64,000 nucleotides of DNA, from positions 3,845,501-3,909,500 of the forward strand of contig NZ_LT960614.1 of the NCBI RefSeq assembly GCF_900231165.1, read 5' to 3'. Below, in pieces: positions 34,640 through 45,175 of the stretch. How positions within the stretch are numbered: the stretch's first letter is position 1; the number at the start of each line of letters is the position of its first letter. The stretch is from Hartmannibacter diazotrophicus. Its GTDB lineage: Bacteria; Pseudomonadota; Alphaproteobacteria; Rhizobiales; Pleomorphomonadaceae. Position numbers and translations under genes: made by a program. Below the pieces are notes generated by a model that saw nothing but the letters and a program-made list of their open reading frames with translations, was not told the origin of the DNA and searched no databases.

Positions 34640-36223
34640 TCAGAACGCCAGAGCCTTCGCCTGCCGCACCATCGGCAGCGCGCAGACGGCTTCCAGTGTC
34701 TCGTCGGCCACCGGACCATCGACCTCGACGAGGCAGATGGCGTCGCCGCCCTGCTGGATCCGGCCGAGGTTGAAGGTGGCGATGTTGATGCCGGCATCGC
34801 CGATGATCGAGGCGAACTTGCCGATGAAGCCCGGCTTGTCGTCGTTGGTGACATAGATCATCGACTTGCCGAACTCGGCCTCAAGGCCGATGCCCTTGAT
34901 CTCGACGATCCGCGGCTTGCCATCGGCGAACACCGTGCCGGCGACACTCCGCTCCTGCCGCTCGGTAATGACCGTCAGGCGAATGAGCGCGTCGTGGTTC
35001 TCCGCCTCCTCGCGGCGCACTTCCTCCACCGCAATGCCGCGCTCCCTGGCCATTGTCGGCGCAGAGACCATGTTGACGGTCTGGAGCAGCGGGCGCAGCA
35101 GGCCGGTGAGCGCCGCCGAGGTGAGCGCGCGGGTGTTCATGTCCGCGCAATCGCCCTCGTATTCGATGCGGATACCCTTGAGCGAGGTCTCGGTCAACTG
35201 GCCGGCGAAGGAACCGAGCAGTTCGGCGAGCTTGACGAAGGGCGTCAGGCGCGGCGCTTCCTCCGCCGAGATCGACGGCATGTTGAGCGCGTTGGTCACG
35301 GCCCCCTTCATCAGGTAGTCCGACATCTGCTCGGCGACCTGCAGCGCGACATTCTCCTGCGCTTCCGACGTGGAGGCACCGAGATGCGGCGTGCAGACGA
35401 CATTCGCCATGCCGAAGAGCGGATTGGACGTTGCCGGCTCGATCTCGAAGACGTCGAGCGCCGCACCCGCCACGTGGCCGCTGTCGAGCGCGGCCTTGAG
35501 GTCGGCCTCGACGATCAGGCCGCCACGGGCGCAGTTGATGATCCGCACGCCCTTCTTCATCTTCAGGATGGCCGAGATGTCGATGATGTTGCGCGTTTTG
35601 TCGGTGAGCGGCGTGTGCAGGGTGATGAAGTCGGACCGGCGGAAGAGTTCGTCGAGTTCGACCTTCTCGACGCCGAGGTCGATCGCCCGCTCCGGCGACA
35701 GGAAGGGATCGAAGGCGATGACGTGCATCTTGAGGCCGATGGCCCGCTCGGCGACGATCGCGCCGATGTTGCCGCAGCCGATGATGCCGAGGGTCTTGGA
35801 GGTCAGCTCCACGCCCATGAAGCGGTTCTTCTCCCACTTGCCCTCGTGGGTGGACGCGTTAGCCTCCGGGATCTGGCGGGCGAGCGCGAACATCATCGCG
35901 ATGGCATGCTCGGCCGTCGTGATCGAGTTGCCGAAGGGCGTGTTCATCACGATGACGCCCTTGGCGGTCGCGGCCGGAACGTCGACATTGTCGACGCCGA
36001 TGCCGGCCCGGCCGATGACCTTGAGGTTCGTCGCGGCGGAGAGAATCTTCTCCGTGACCTTGGTGGCCGAGCGGATGGCAAGGCCGTCATACTGGCCAAT
36101 GATCTCGAAGAGCTTGTCCTTGTCCTTGCCGAGATCGGGCAGGTAGTCGACCTCCAGGCCGCGATCCTTGAAGATCTGCACGGCAGTGGGGGAAAGCTTG
36201 TCGGAAATGAGAACGCGGGGCAT
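34640..36223 (-). CDS. serA: D-3-phosphoglycerate dehydrogenase
   Basis: A 527-residue enzyme catalysing the first step of serine synthesis (3-phosphoglycerate to 3-phosphohydroxypyruvate). The N-terminal substrate part is followed by the NAD Rossmann motif LGIIGCGNIGAIVAERA. Catalytic residues lie in INCARGGLIVEADLKAAL and in the TPHLGASTSEAQENVA loop. The long form has an intervening ASB domain and a C-terminal ACT domain (MIYVTNDDKPGFIGKFASII). ATG 36223 has AGGAGG 6 bases upstream. It shares the minus strand with serC across a 219-bp gap that holds a repeat. Confidence 0.97.
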   Translation of the reverse strand: MPRVLISDKLSPTAVQIFKDRGLEVDYLPDLGKDKDKLFEIIGQYDGLAIRSATKVTEKILSAATNLKVIGRAGIGVDNVDVPAATAKGVIVMNTPFGNSITTAEHAIAMMFALARQIPEANASTHEGKWEKNRFMGVELTSKTLGIIGCGNIGAIVAERAIGLKMHVIAFDPFLSPERAIDLGVEKVELDELFRRSDFITLHTPLTDKTRNIIDISAILKMKKGVRIINCARGGLIVEADLKAALDSGHVAGAALDVFEIEPATSNPLFGMANVVCTPHLGASTSEAQENVALQVAEQMSDYLMKGAVTNALNMPSISAEEAPRLTPFVKLAELLGSFAGQLTETSLKGIRIEYEGDCADMNTRALTSAALTGLLRPLLQTVNMVSAPTMARERGIAVEEVRREEAENHDALIRLTVITERQERSVAGTVFADGKPRIVEIKGIGLEAEFGKSMIYVTNDDKPGFIGKFASIIGDAGINIATFNLGRIQQGGDAICLVEVDGPVADETLEAVCALPMVRQAKALAF

Positions 36224-36306
36224 CGAAGCCTCCTGCTGGAATGGGAAAGAGCGCTGCCGATGTCGGCGCGCTGCATGTTGGGCGTGTGCGTCGACATGGG
36301 CGCGGC

Positions 36307-36422
36307 GCAAACCCCTCGCCCCATCGGGGAGAGGGTGTCACGAAGTGACGGGTGAGGGGCAAGAAAAACCCCTCATCCGGCTGCTACGCGGTCCCCTCCT
36401 CCCCGGCGGGGAGAAGGGTAAA
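36307..36422. repeat. Dispersed palindromic repeat, family C, copy 1
   Basis: The stretch alternates CCCCTC/GAGGGG blocks: CCCCTCGCCCCATCGGGGAG, GGTGAGGGGC, CCCCTCATCCGGCTGC, then CTCCCCGGCGGGGAGAAGG. A relative with the same block order reversed lies at 58617-58735. Located between serC and serA and likely to form a stable hairpin in a shared mRNA. Confidence 0.75.
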
Positions 36423-36442
36423 ATGCCGAAATACCTAACCGC

Positions 36443-37618
36443 TCACGCCGCCTTGGCGATGTCGGCGACCGATGCCTCGAAGGCCCAGTCGAGCCAGGGC
36501 AGCAGCGCCTCGATGTCGGCGGTCTCGACGGTCGAGCCGCACCAGATGCGGAGGCCGGGAGGCGCATCGCGGTAGGAGGCGATGTCGAAGGCGACGCCGT
36601 CCTTTTCCAGGAGCCCGGTGAAGGTCTTCACGAAGGCCTGCTGGCCGGCTTCGTCGAGATTCGCAACGCGCGGATCGACGAACTTCAGGCAGACGCCCGT
36701 CGTCGAGCGATGCTCGGGCACGGCGCACAGGAAGTCGATGAAGGGCGTGCGCTCGACCCAGTCGAACAGCGCCTTGGCGCTCGCTTCCGAGCGCGCGATC
36801 AGCGTATCGAGGCCGCCGATGGACTTCGCCCAGTTCATGGCATCGAGATAGTCCTCGACGCAGAGCATCGACGGCGTGTTGATCGTGTCGCCCTTGAAGA
36901 TGCCCTCGTTGAGCTTGCCGCCCTTGGTGAGCTGGAAGATCTTCGGCAGCGGACGGTCCGGGACATAGGTCTCCAGACGTTCGACGGCGCGGGGGCTGAG
37001 GATCAGCATGCCGTGCGCGGCCTCGCCGCCCATGACCTTCTGCCAGGAGAAGGTGACGACGTCGAGCTTGTCGAAGGGAAGCTCCATCGCGAAGGCGGCC
37101 GAGGTGGCGTCGCAGATGGTCAGGCCCTTGCGGTCGGCGGGGATGAAGTCGGTGCGCGGCACGCGAACGCCGGCAGCCGTGCCGTTCCAGGTGAAGACGA
37201 CGTCGTGGTCGAAGTCGATCTCGTCGAAGGCCGGCAGCACGCCATAGGGCGCCGTGAAGGTGCGGGTGTTCGGAACCTTGAGCTGCTTGACCGCATCCGA
37301 GACCCAGACGCTGCCGAAGGCTTCCCAGGCGGCGACGTCGACGGGGCGCGGGCCGAGCATCGACCACATGGCCATCTCGACGGCGCCGGTGTCCGAGGCC
37401 GGAACGATGCCGATGCGATAGTCGTCCGGCACGCGCAGAACGTCGCGTGTCAGGTCGATCGCTTCCTGAAGCTTGGTCTTGCCGATCTTGGCGCGGTGGG
37501 ACCGTCCGAGCGCGGCATCAGTCAGCGCTTCGAGACTCCAGCCAGGGCGCTTGGAGCAGGGTCCGGACGAGAAACGGGGATTGGCCGGCTTCGCAGCCGG
37601 CTTGGCGGTCATCATCAT
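36443..37618 (-). CDS. serC: Phosphoserine aminotransferase
   Basis: A 391-residue PLP enzyme, the second serine-pathway step. Features: [19 protein letters not shown] at the N-terminus, the PLP lysine in [17 protein letters not shown], and the phosphate/PLP contacts in [16 protein letters not shown]. It is the alphaproteobacterial SerC variant (about 390 residues, with [17 protein letters not shown]). The start at 37618 has AAAGGA upstream. It sits upstream of serA, so the two steps are probably co-regulated. Confidence 0.95.
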   Translation of the reverse strand: MMMTAKPAAKPANPRFSSGPCSKRPGWSLEALTDAALGRSHRAKIGKTKLQEAIDLTRDVLRVPDDYRIGIVPASDTGAVEMAMWSMLGPRPVDVAAWEAFGSVWVSDAVKQLKVPNTRTFTAPYGVLPAFDEIDFDHDVVFTWNGTAAGVRVPRTDFIPADRKGLTICDATSAAFAMELPFDKLDVVTFSWQKVMGGEAAHGMLILSPRAVERLETYVPDRPLPKIFQLTKGGKLNEGIFKGDTINTPSMLCVEDYLDAMNWAKSIGGLDTLIARSEASAKALFDWVERTPFIDFLCAVPEHRSTTGVCLKFVDPRVANLDEAGQQAFVKTFTGLLEKDGVAFDIASYRDAPPGLRIWCGSTVETADIEALLPWLDWAFEASVADIAKAA

Positions 37619-37759
37619 ATCAGTCCATCCTTTCAGATGGGCGCGCCTCGTTGGGGAGGCGTGTCCCGCCGCCGGAAATACTCGCGCGGCCGGTGGTCCG
37701 TCAAGATCAAACGTCCTGGTATTATATAAACCACGCCCCGCCCCATCCTCGGGACAACG

Positions 37760-37789
37760 AAAAACGGCGGATCCTTGCGGATCCGCCGT
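37760..37789 (-). terminator. Terminator of the outer-membrane protein gene
   Basis: Perfect 11-bp stem ACGGCGGATCC/GGATCCGCCGT with a 4-nt loop; on the minus strand a TTTTT run follows directly. It lies 35 bp after the stop of the Omp25-like gene. Confidence 0.93.
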
Positions 37790-37823
37790 CTGGCGATCAG
37801 GTCTTGTCCGGATGACGGCGCGA

Positions 37824-38567
37824 TCAATACATCGAGTAGCGCAGGCCGACGCGGATTTCGTGGGCGTCGATCTTGTCGGTCTTGGCCGTCGTCGTACAAC
37901 CGCACTGCGTGGTGACGGTGCCGAGGCTGGCCTCGCCGAGGTTGAGGTAGCGGTAGTTCACGTCGAGCGCGAGACGGTCGGTGATGTCGTAGGATGCACC
38001 CGCCATCAGCGCCCAGGCGAAGTTCCACTTGCCGTCGCCGCTGCCGGCCGGACCGATGCTCGTGTTGACGTTGCTGGTCTTCAGGTAGGACGCACCGATA
38101 CCGGCGCCGAGATAGGGCGTGATGCCGGAATAGGTGCCGAGATCGGCATAGGCGTTGACGAGGGTCGTGAAGGCCGAGAACTTCGTGTTGGCCGTGATCA
38201 CCGGCGTGCCGCAGGCCGCGCAGGTGTTGGTGACCTTCATCGTCGAGCGGAATTCATAGTCGCCTGTGAGGTCGGCACGGAAATAGTCGTTGAACTTGTA
38301 GCCGACACCGACACCGACCATGCCGGTGTTGTTGATGCTTTCGCCGCTGGCCGTACCGGCCGCAGGATCGGCAAGGGTAATCCTCGGATCCTGATAGACC
38401 TTGTAGCCGATGTCACCGCGCAGATACCAGCCACCCACGGCCGGCAGCGGAATGACCTCCGGCGCCTCGATGATGGGCTCGTAGGGAATGTCGGCAGCAT
38501 GGGAGACCGCGGCGCCACCGGCGAACGCGGCCACGAAAACAACAGCAGCTTTTGCGAGCGTGCGCAT
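37824..38567 (-). CDS. Outer-membrane beta-barrel protein, Omp25/Omp31-like
   Basis: A 247-residue protein with a signal peptide (cleavage after SHAA). The N-terminal plug-like segment [17 protein letters not shown] leads into an eight-strand type barrel with alternating hydrophobic residues ([23 protein letters not shown]). The final aromatic residue (Tyr) is the BAM-recognition end. Two cysteine-bearing loops ([16 protein letters not shown]) are unusual. Rhizobial Omp25/Omp31 proteins of this type are major envelope components. It ends in its own terminator, consistent with strong monocistronic expression. Confidence 0.88.
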   Translation of the reverse strand: MRTLAKAAVVFVAAFAGGAAVSHAADIPYEPIIEAPEVIPLPAVGGWYLRGDIGYKVYQDPRITLADPAAGTASGESINNTGMVGVGVGYKFNDYFRADLTGDYEFRSTMKVTNTCAACGTPVITANTKFSAFTTLVNAYADLGTYSGITPYLGAGIGASYLKTSNVNTSIGPAGSGDGKWNFAWALMAGASYDITDRLALDVNYRYLNLGEASLGTVTTQCGCTTTAKTDKIDAHEIRVGLRYSMY

Positions 38568-38644
38568 AACGAGAATCCTTCTCTGACCGATCGGGCCTCG
38601 TTCTGGCCCGCTCTGCGTTCTTGCTGCTTAGAACGTAAAGTCAA

Positions 38645-38696
38645 AGAGTTAAGCGCAACTTAACCAAGAAAAGTAACCTTAAGATTTTAAGTTAAG
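38645..38696 (-). promoter_or_regulatory. AT-rich promoter region of the outer-membrane protein gene
   Basis: A stretch of TTAAG/CTTAA repeats, including the palindrome GTTAAG-CGCAA-CTTAAC (38648-38664) and a second cluster TTAAGATTTTAAGTTAAG near 38682. It is much more AT-rich than its surroundings and lies 80-130 bp upstream of the barrel gene. It may hold the promoter and a repressor or activator site; exact boxes cannot be named. Confidence 0.4.
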
Positions 38697-38894
38697 AAAG
38701 TACGAACAAATCAAAGAATTCGATCCGGATCTTCATGCTTTGGTGAGGAAGGTAAACGGGCCGAAAGGAATTCACCCGTTGCACCGTCGGCGAGGTGCCC
38801 CAATGGAACCGCCGTGGCGTATGCCGAAGGCGAACCGGCTATCCCCGGAGGGTCCCCGTTCCAGGCCCTTGAGGCCGGGAACGGAGCAGGCAGG

Positions 38895-40244
38895 TCAGGC
38901 TGCCGTCCGGTTGATGGCGCTGACGATGTCGTCCACCGCTTCGAGGACCATATTCTCGTTCTCGCCCTCGCCCATCACGCGGATCAAAGGCTCGGTGCCG
39001 GACGGGCGCACGAGGATACGCCCCGTGGAGCCGAGCCGTGCCGTCGCTGCGGCAATCGCCTGGACGACGATCTCGGTCTCCAGCGGCTTGCCGTCGCCCC
39101 GGATACGGACATTGCGCAGGATCTGCGGCAGCGGCTCGAACTTGTGGCAGACCTCGCTGACGGGACGTCCGAGCTTCTGGACGCAGGCGAGCACCTGAAG
39201 TGCGGCGACGAGGCCGTCGCCGGTGGTCGAATAGTCCGTGAGCACCATGTGGCCGGACTGCTCGCCGCCGACATTGTAGCCCTCCGCGCGCATCGCCTCG
39301 ACGACATAGCGGTCGCCGACCTTGGTGCGATGAAGCGTGAGCTTCTTGCTGCCGAGATATTTCTCCAGTCCGAGGTTCGACATCACCGTCGCCACGATGC
39401 CGGGCTTCGTCAGGCGTCCGTCCTCGGCAAAGGATTCGGCGATGACCGCCATGAGCTGGTCGCCGTCGACGATCTGCCCCTTCTCGTCGATGATGATCAC
39501 CCGGTCCGCGTCGCCGTCGAGCGCGATGCCGATGTCCGCCCGCACCTCGTGCACCTTGGCGCAGACAGCCTGGAGGCTGGTGGACCCGCATTCGCGGTTG
39601 ATGTTGAGGCCGTTGGGTTCGACGCCGAGGGAGACGACGTCGGCGCCAAGTTCCCAAAGCACTTCCGGCGCCACCTTGTAGGCGGCACCGTTGGCGCAGT
39701 CGATCACCACCCGCAGCCCTTCGAGGCTGAGGTTGCGCGGAAGCGTGCGCTTGGCAAACTCCACATAGCGCGCCCGTTCGCCGTCGACGCGCTTGGCCCG
39801 CCCGAGGTCCGCCGGGGCGGCGAGCCGCCGCGACATGTCCGATTCGATGAGGCTCTCGATCTCGCCCTCGATCTCGTCGGAGAGCTTGTAGCCGTCGGGG
39901 CCGAAGAGCTTGATGCCGTTGTCGGCGTAGGGGTTGTGCGAAGCGGAGATCATGACGCCGAGGTCGGCGCGCATCGAGCGCGTCAGCATGGAGACGGCAG
40001 GCGTCGGCACCGGGCCGGTGAGGAAGACATCGACGCCGACGGCCGTGAAGCCCGCGGTCAGCGCCGGCTCGATCATGTAACCGGAAAGGCGGGTGTCCTT
40101 GCCGATGACGACCCTGTGGCGATGATCGCCGCGCCGGAAGGCAAGCCCGGCGGCCATGCCCACCCGCATGGCGACATCGGGCGTGATCGGCCATGTGTTG
40201 GCCGTGCCGCGAATGCCGTCGGTTCCGAAATAGCTGCGCGTCAT
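38895..40244 (-). CDS. glmM: Phosphoglucosamine mutase
   Basis: A 449-residue enzyme converting glucosamine-6-phosphate to the 1-phosphate, which feeds peptidoglycan and LPS precursors. The N-terminus [20 protein letters not shown] is diagnostic. The phosphoserine is in [16 protein letters not shown]; the Mg site is in [10 protein letters not shown]; the sugar loop is [13 protein letters not shown]; the phosphate site is [12 protein letters not shown]. Start at 40244, where the family sequence begins. It follows ftsH on the same strand, with a terminator between the two genes. Confidence 0.97.
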   Translation of the reverse strand: MTRSYFGTDGIRGTANTWPITPDVAMRVGMAAGLAFRRGDHRHRVVIGKDTRLSGYMIEPALTAGFTAVGVDVFLTGPVPTPAVSMLTRSMRADLGVMISASHNPYADNGIKLFGPDGYKLSDEIEGEIESLIESDMSRRLAAPADLGRAKRVDGERARYVEFAKRTLPRNLSLEGLRVVIDCANGAAYKVAPEVLWELGADVVSLGVEPNGLNINRECGSTSLQAVCAKVHEVRADIGIALDGDADRVIIIDEKGQIVDGDQLMAVIAESFAEDGRLTKPGIVATVMSNLGLEKYLGSKKLTLHRTKVGDRYVVEAMRAEGYNVGGEQSGHMVLTDYSTTGDGLVAALQVLACVQKLGRPVSEVCHKFEPLPQILRNVRIRGDGKPLETEIVVQAIAAATARLGSTGRILVRPSGTEPLIRVMGEGENENMVLEAVDDIVSAINRTAA

Positions 40245-40507
40245 CTGTTCAATCCCGCCTTCGGCTTGTTTCCGTCCCGTTCCGGAGCACGACGCGTCCA
40301 AGCGAATGCGCTGAACGAGACCGATGCTTCTTGTTCAAGAGCACAGTGCGACATGAAGGTGCTCATGCGAACCCGCATGAGCGCACGCCGCTCCAGCCCC
40401 CGTGAACCGACAGACAATTACCGCGCATTCTACCGGCAACGGGTTCAAAAATTATTTTCGTCCGTAACACGGCTGTTTCTGAAATACGTCCGCCGCCCCG
40501 CGTAACG

Positions 40508-40537
40508 AAAGCCCGGCAACCTTGCCGGTTGCCGGGC
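40508..40537 (-). terminator. Terminator of ftsH
   Basis: Perfect 10-bp stem GCCCGGCAAC/GTTGCCGGGC with a 7-nt loop; the minus strand continues with TTTCG. It lies 30 bp after the ftsH stop. Confidence 0.8.
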
Positions 40538-40567
40538 CTGTTCGCAATTACTGTATCGGATCGGGGA

Positions 40568-42493
40568 TCAGCCCTGCGGCTGCGGCTCCAGTCCGCCCGC
40601 GCCCGGTTCGTCCCGGGGACGCGATGTGCCGGTGGTCGGCACGGCCGAGCCGCGCGCGACTGGCGCTTCCTCGGAGGAATCGCGCGTCGGAGGCGTGCCC
40701 TTGTCGATGAGATCCTTGATCTCCTTGCCGGTCAGCGTCTCGTATTCGAGCAGCGCCTTCGCAAGAGCCTCCAGCGCATCGCGCCGTTCGGTCAGGATGC
40801 GGCGGGCCTGCGAATAGGCCTCGTCCACCAGACGGCGCACTTCGCTGTCGATCTTCTGCGCGGTCTCTTCCGACATCTGCTGATGCTTGCCCATCGACAT
40901 GCCGAGGAAGACCTCTTCATTGTCGTCGGCATAGAGCACCGTGCCGAGTTCGTCGGAATAGCCGAAGCGGGTGACCATCGCCCGGGCCATCTTGGTCGCC
41001 TGCTGGATATCGCCGGCGGCACCCGAGGTGATGTTCTCCTTGCCGAAGACGAGTTCCTCGGCGATACGCCCGCCCATCGCGACAGCGAGATGCGAGGTGT
41101 ATTCGATGTAGCGCATCGAATAGCGGTCGCCCTCGGGCAGGAACTTCACCATGCCGAGCGCACGGCCGCGCGGAATGATCGTCGCCTTGTGGACCGGCAT
41201 GCCGGCCGGCACCGTCAGGCCGACGATCGCGTGCCCTGCCTCGTGATAGGCGGTGAGCTTCTTTTCTTCGTCGCTCATCGCCATCGACTTGCGCTCGGCG
41301 CCCATCATCACCTTGTCCTTGGCATCCTCGAACTCAAGGTGCGTGACGAGACGGCGTCCGCGGCGGGCGGCCAGAAGAGCCGCCTCGTTGACGAGGTTCA
41401 TGAGGTCGGCACCCGAGAAGCCCGGCGTGCCGCGCGCGATGATCTTGAGGTCGACATCGGGCGCCAGCGGCACCTTGCGCACGTGAACGCGCAGGATCTT
41501 CTCGCGGCCCGCGACATCCGGGTTCGGCACGACGATCTGGCGGTCGAAACGGCCCGGACGCAGAAGGGCCGGATCGAGGACGTCGGGACGGTTGGTCGCC
41601 GCGATGATGATGATGCCTTCGTTGGCCTCGAAGCCGTCCATCTCCACGAGCAGCTGGTTGAGGGTCTGCTCGCGCTCGTCGTTGCCGCCGCCAAGGCCGG
41701 CGCCGCGATGGCGGCCGACCGCGTCGATCTCGTCGATGAAGATGATGCAGGGGGCGTTCTTCTTGGCCTGCTCGAACATGTCGCGCACACGGGAGGCGCC
41801 GACACCGACGAACATTTCAACGAAGTCCGAACCGGAGATGGTGAAGAAGGGCACGTTGGCTTCGCCGGCAACGGCGCGCGCCGTCAGCGTCTTGCCGGTG
41901 CCGGGCGGGCCGACGAGCAGGACGCCGCGCGGAATGCGGCCGCCGAGGCGCTGGAACTTCTGCGGATCGCGCAGGAATTCCACGATCTCCTGCAGATCTT
42001 CCTTGGCCTCATCAATGCCCGCGACGTCGTCGAAGGTGACCCGGCCATGCGCCTCGGTGAGGAGCTTGGCCTTGGACTTTCCGAAGCCCATGGCCTTGCC
42101 GCCGCCGCCCTGCATCTGGCGCATCACGAAAATCCACAGCGCCAGGATGACGATCATCGGCATCCAGTTGATCAGGACGCCGAGCAACGAGAAGCCCTCG
42201 CCCGCCGGCTTCGCCGTGATCTTCACGCCCTTGTCGCGCAGGATCTCGACGTAGTTGGCGCCATCGGGGACATAGGTCTCGAAGGAGCGATCGTTGGTCA
42301 GGTGGCCCGTAACGTTCCGCTCCATGATCGTGACGTCACGAACATTGCCCTGATCGACGTTGTTCAGGAACTCAGAATAGGAAATGGTGTTCGTGGCCTG
42401 CCGTTGTCCGGGGCTCTGGAAAAGCTGGAAAAGAGCGATCAGGAGCAAAGCAATAATGACCCAGAGCGCGAAGTTCCGGAAATGTGCGTTCAT
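40568..42493 (-). CDS. ftsH: ATP-dependent zinc metalloprotease FtsH
   Basis: A 641-residue membrane AAA+ protease. Two transmembrane helices (about 7-25 and 105-125) flank the periplasmic domain. The AAA module has Walker A GPPGTGKT, Walker [12 protein letters not shown] and the [14 protein letters not shown]. The zinc site is HEAGH. It removes damaged membrane proteins and, in other bacteria, controls RpoH and LpxC. ATG 42493 begins [19 protein letters not shown]. It follows tilS in a conserved order and ends in its own terminator. Confidence 0.97.
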   Translation of the reverse strand: MNAHFRNFALWVIIALLLIALFQLFQSPGQRQATNTISYSEFLNNVDQGNVRDVTIMERNVTGHLTNDRSFETYVPDGANYVEILRDKGVKITAKPAGEGFSLLGVLINWMPMIVILALWIFVMRQMQGGGGKAMGFGKSKAKLLTEAHGRVTFDDVAGIDEAKEDLQEIVEFLRDPQKFQRLGGRIPRGVLLVGPPGTGKTLTARAVAGEANVPFFTISGSDFVEMFVGVGASRVRDMFEQAKKNAPCIIFIDEIDAVGRHRGAGLGGGNDEREQTLNQLLVEMDGFEANEGIIIIAATNRPDVLDPALLRPGRFDRQIVVPNPDVAGREKILRVHVRKVPLAPDVDLKIIARGTPGFSGADLMNLVNEAALLAARRGRRLVTHLEFEDAKDKVMMGAERKSMAMSDEEKKLTAYHEAGHAIVGLTVPAGMPVHKATIIPRGRALGMVKFLPEGDRYSMRYIEYTSHLAVAMGGRIAEELVFGKENITSGAAGDIQQATKMARAMVTRFGYSDELGTVLYADDNEEVFLGMSMGKHQQMSEETAQKIDSEVRRLVDEAYSQARRILTERRDALEALAKALLEYETLTGKEIKDLIDKGTPPTRDSSEEAPVARGSAVPTTGTSRPRDEPGAGGLEPQPQG

Positions 42494-42673
42494 TGTCGTT
42501 CCTTGGCACCGGTGTCCCGGCGGCACACAAAAATGGTTGGCCAACCGAATTTCGGCGAGCCTAGCGTCAGGGTGTTAATTTAGGTCTACGGAAGGGCGTT
42601 GCCAACCCACGGGGTTGACAATCCCTTAATTCTTCGCTTCCGGCCAATTCTTTTGGCAAGTCCAGAGACTTGG

Positions 42674-43966
42674 TCAATGCTCGCCGGTCTGCGCAAGCCG
42701 CAGTTCGATGCCATGATCGCGCCCGGGTTGGCCCGGCGCGGCAACAAGCCCGGCATCGGCATCGAAAAGCCCCGGAATGCTCTCCCGCGCTGCAGCCGGC
42801 CCAGGCAGACGGATGCCGCTCTCTTCGAGCTGGCGGCGCCCTGCCCCACCGAGCGCGGCAAGCCGGAAAGCGCGGTTCTCAAGCCCCTTCAGCACGACCC
42901 GCAGCCGGCCGTCCCAGAGATAGATTCCGTCCTCGTCGACGGCCCGTTCCTCGAACCCGGTCCGCCCGGCCTCGGGATAGAGCCAGAGCCCGTCGCGGCG
43001 CGGCGCCAGCATGACCCCGCCGAGCGTCGCGGCGCGCGGCGCCTCTCCCGCACGCAAGAGGCCGTACCACGCCTCAAGCGGCTGAAAGGACGGGCCGTAG
43101 TCCGTGCCCCTCAGGTCGCGGATGAGATCGGAAAGAAGCCTCAAGGCGATTTCCTCGTCCGCCTCGCAAAGCCTTGCCCCGTCGAGACGGACATATCCCG
43201 GATGCCAGCAGACGGCCTCCGACCGGAGCCGCCCGACCAGCCGCTCGATGACGCTTGCCGCGCGCGACAGCCGCTCGGCGGTCTCGGCAAGACGCTCCGG
43301 GGTGAGGCCGATCGAGGCGAGTTCGGGCATCAGCTGCCGCGTCCGGACCCGCAGGAAACGCCCGTCGCTGTTGGAGGGATCGTCGATCCAGGACAGGCCG
43401 GCCGCCCGCAGGCTGGCTTCCAGCCGGCGCCTCGGAACGGAGAGCAGAGGACGCAGGAAAGTCACGCCGTCGACGTCGCGGCTCGGTCCCATGGCGGCAA
43501 GGCCGCGCAGCCCGCTGCCGCGCCCAAGCCGCATGAGGAAGGTTTCAGCCCGGTCGTCGAGATGATGGGCGAGCAGCACGTGCGCGATGCCCTTGCTCCG
43601 GGCCGCCTCGGCCAAAAGCCGGTAACGCGCCTCGCGCGCCTTCGCCTGAATGTCACCGTGGAGGACGCCGGGATGCCAGCGCAGGGTTTCCGAAGGCAGC
43701 CCGAAACGTGTCGCCATTGCGCAGACCTCGGCGCACTCCCCCGCCGCTTCGGCGCGAAGGCCATGGTCGACGGTCAGAACGAGAGGCTGCGGATAGTGGG
43801 GATGGCGTTTGGCAAAGTCGGCGGCAAGAATCATCAGCGCCGTCGAATCGGCGCCGCCGGAGACGGCGATGGCAAGCGGTCCGGCATCGAAGAAGGGCGC
43901 CAGCAGTGCGTCCGCTTCCGCCGGATCGAGCGGCGGAGCCTCGTTCCGGCCGCCTTCCCCGCTCAC
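42674..43966 (-). CDS. tilS: tRNA(Ile)-lysidine synthetase
   Basis: A 430-residue PP-loop ATPase that makes lysidine at C34 of tRNA-Ile2. The ATP motif is AVSGGADSTALMIL near residue 34. The conserved segment VLLAHHLDDRAETFLMRLGRGSGLRGLAAM is the substrate loop. The C-terminal domain (GRLRVVLKGLENRAFRLAALG) follows. It lies 12 bp downstream of cpoB, so the two are co-transcribed. This is an essential gene in most bacteria. Confidence 0.95.
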   Translation of the reverse strand: MSGEGGRNEAPPLDPAEADALLAPFFDAGPLAIAVSGGADSTALMILAADFAKRHPHYPQPLVLTVDHGLRAEAAGECAEVCAMATRFGLPSETLRWHPGVLHGDIQAKAREARYRLLAEAARSKGIAHVLLAHHLDDRAETFLMRLGRGSGLRGLAAMGPSRDVDGVTFLRPLLSVPRRRLEASLRAAGLSWIDDPSNSDGRFLRVRTRQLMPELASIGLTPERLAETAERLSRAASVIERLVGRLRSEAVCWHPGYVRLDGARLCEADEEIALRLLSDLIRDLRGTDYGPSFQPLEAWYGLLRAGEAPRAATLGGVMLAPRRDGLWLYPEAGRTGFEERAVDEDGIYLWDGRLRVVLKGLENRAFRLAALGGAGRRQLEESGIRLPGPAAARESIPGLFDADAGLVAAPGQPGRDHGIELRLAQTGEH

Positions 43967-43978
43967 GTCAGACCCGCC

Positions 43979-45151
43979 TCAGCACTGCGATTTCTTCTGC
44001 TCGGCGCTGACCCGCCTCAGCAGCGTACCCGATGCCTCGGGATACTTCTTGCCGATCTCGGTATAGGTCGCGCAGGCCGCGTCCTTTTCCCCCAGACCAC
44101 TGAGCGAAAGCCCGAGCTTCAGCAGGCTTTCAGGCGCCTTCGGGCTCTGCGGAAAGGTCTTGTAGGTGTCGAGGAACTCGTTCGCCGCCTCGCGGAACAT
44201 CTTGCGGGCGAAATAGGATTCGCCAAGCCAGAAATGGGCGTTGCCGAGCAGCGTGCTATCGGGGTGGTCCGTGATGAACTGGTGAAAGCCCATCTGCGCC
44301 ATCTCGTAGTTGCCCGCAAGGATGTAGCCATAGGCCTGGTCGTAGGCCTCGCGCGGATCGGAGGGCAGCATGACGGAGGCCATCTGCGGGCTGGCATCGC
44401 CGGTCGTCGGCGCCACCGGCGTCGAGGGACCGCCGGGCAGACCGATCCCGCTATCCGTCGCGCCCGCTCCATAGGTCGTCGTACCGGAATCGCCGCGTGC
44501 AAGCGCGGAAAGGTCAAGCGGCCCGGAGAACTGGCCATACCCGCCGGCGCCAACGCCGGCGCTGACGCCCGGCAGCGTGCCGAGGCTGGACGGCGGGGCG
44601 CCAAGCTGCTGGCCATTGTTTTCCGCGGGTGTCGGCTCGGGATAGCTGTCGGACGGCATCGGTTCCGGCCCGCCGGGCGTGCGCAAGGTACCGCCGAAGT
44701 CCATCGGCTCGCTGTCCTGCGGAACGGCCTGCTCGGCTCTCGACTTCTTGCCCGTCGCCTTGCCGCCCTCGATCTCCTGGAAGCGGAACTCGATATCCTC
44801 CTGCTGGCGCTGCATCATCTCGCGCTGCTGCCGCAACTCGTGCAGAAGCTGCTCGATCTGGCCGTTCATCTGCCGCATCTGGGATTCGAGGCGGTCGATA
44901 CGGATCGACTGCTGGGCGATCTGGTCGCTGCTCTGGACCCTCTGGACCGACTGGCCGGACCCGAGGTCTGCGGGCGGCGTCGGGTCGGAAGAAAACCAGC
45001 CGGCCTGCGCCGGAGCCACTCCAAGCCCGATGGCGAGCAGTCCCGCAGCAAGGCCGCAACGCTGTGCCCGGGGGGCGCCCGAAGCGGTCGCCATCGGGTC
45101 ATTCTCACGGCCAGACGGCCGCTTCATTCCGATCATGCTGACTCTATTCAT
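43979..45151 (-). CDS. cpoB: Tol-Pal coordinator protein CpoB (YbgF)
   Basis: A 390-residue periplasmic protein that couples Tol-Pal activity to peptidoglycan synthesis. After a signal peptide (cleavage near VAPAQA) comes an N-terminal coiled coil (QSIRIDRLESQMRQMNGQIE and QLLHELRQQREMMQRQQEDI). A glycine/proline-rich linker follows, then three TPR-like repeats (AYDQAYGYILAGNYEMAQMG; NAHFWLGESYFARKMFREAA). The start is uncertain: ATG 45151 is used, but 45127 or 45094 are possible, the latter giving a shorter signal region. It sits downstream of pal after a 420-bp gap and directly upstream of tilS. Confidence 0.9.
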   Translation of the reverse strand: MNRVSMIGMKRPSGRENDPMATASGAPRAQRCGLAAGLLAIGLGVAPAQAGWFSSDPTPPADLGSGQSVQRVQSSDQIAQQSIRIDRLESQMRQMNGQIEQLLHELRQQREMMQRQQEDIEFRFQEIEGGKATGKKSRAEQAVPQDSEPMDFGGTLRTPGGPEPMPSDSYPEPTPAENNGQQLGAPPSSLGTLPGVSAGVGAGGYGQFSGPLDLSALARGDSGTTTYGAGATDSGIGLPGGPSTPVAPTTGDASPQMASVMLPSDPREAYDQAYGYILAGNYEMAQMGFHQFITDHPDSTLLGNAHFWLGESYFARKMFREAANEFLDTYKTFPQSPKAPESLLKLGLSLSGLGEKDAACATYTEIGKKYPEASGTLLRRVSAEQKKSQC

Positions 45152-45175
45152 GATGCCGTTGCATCCACATCCCAA

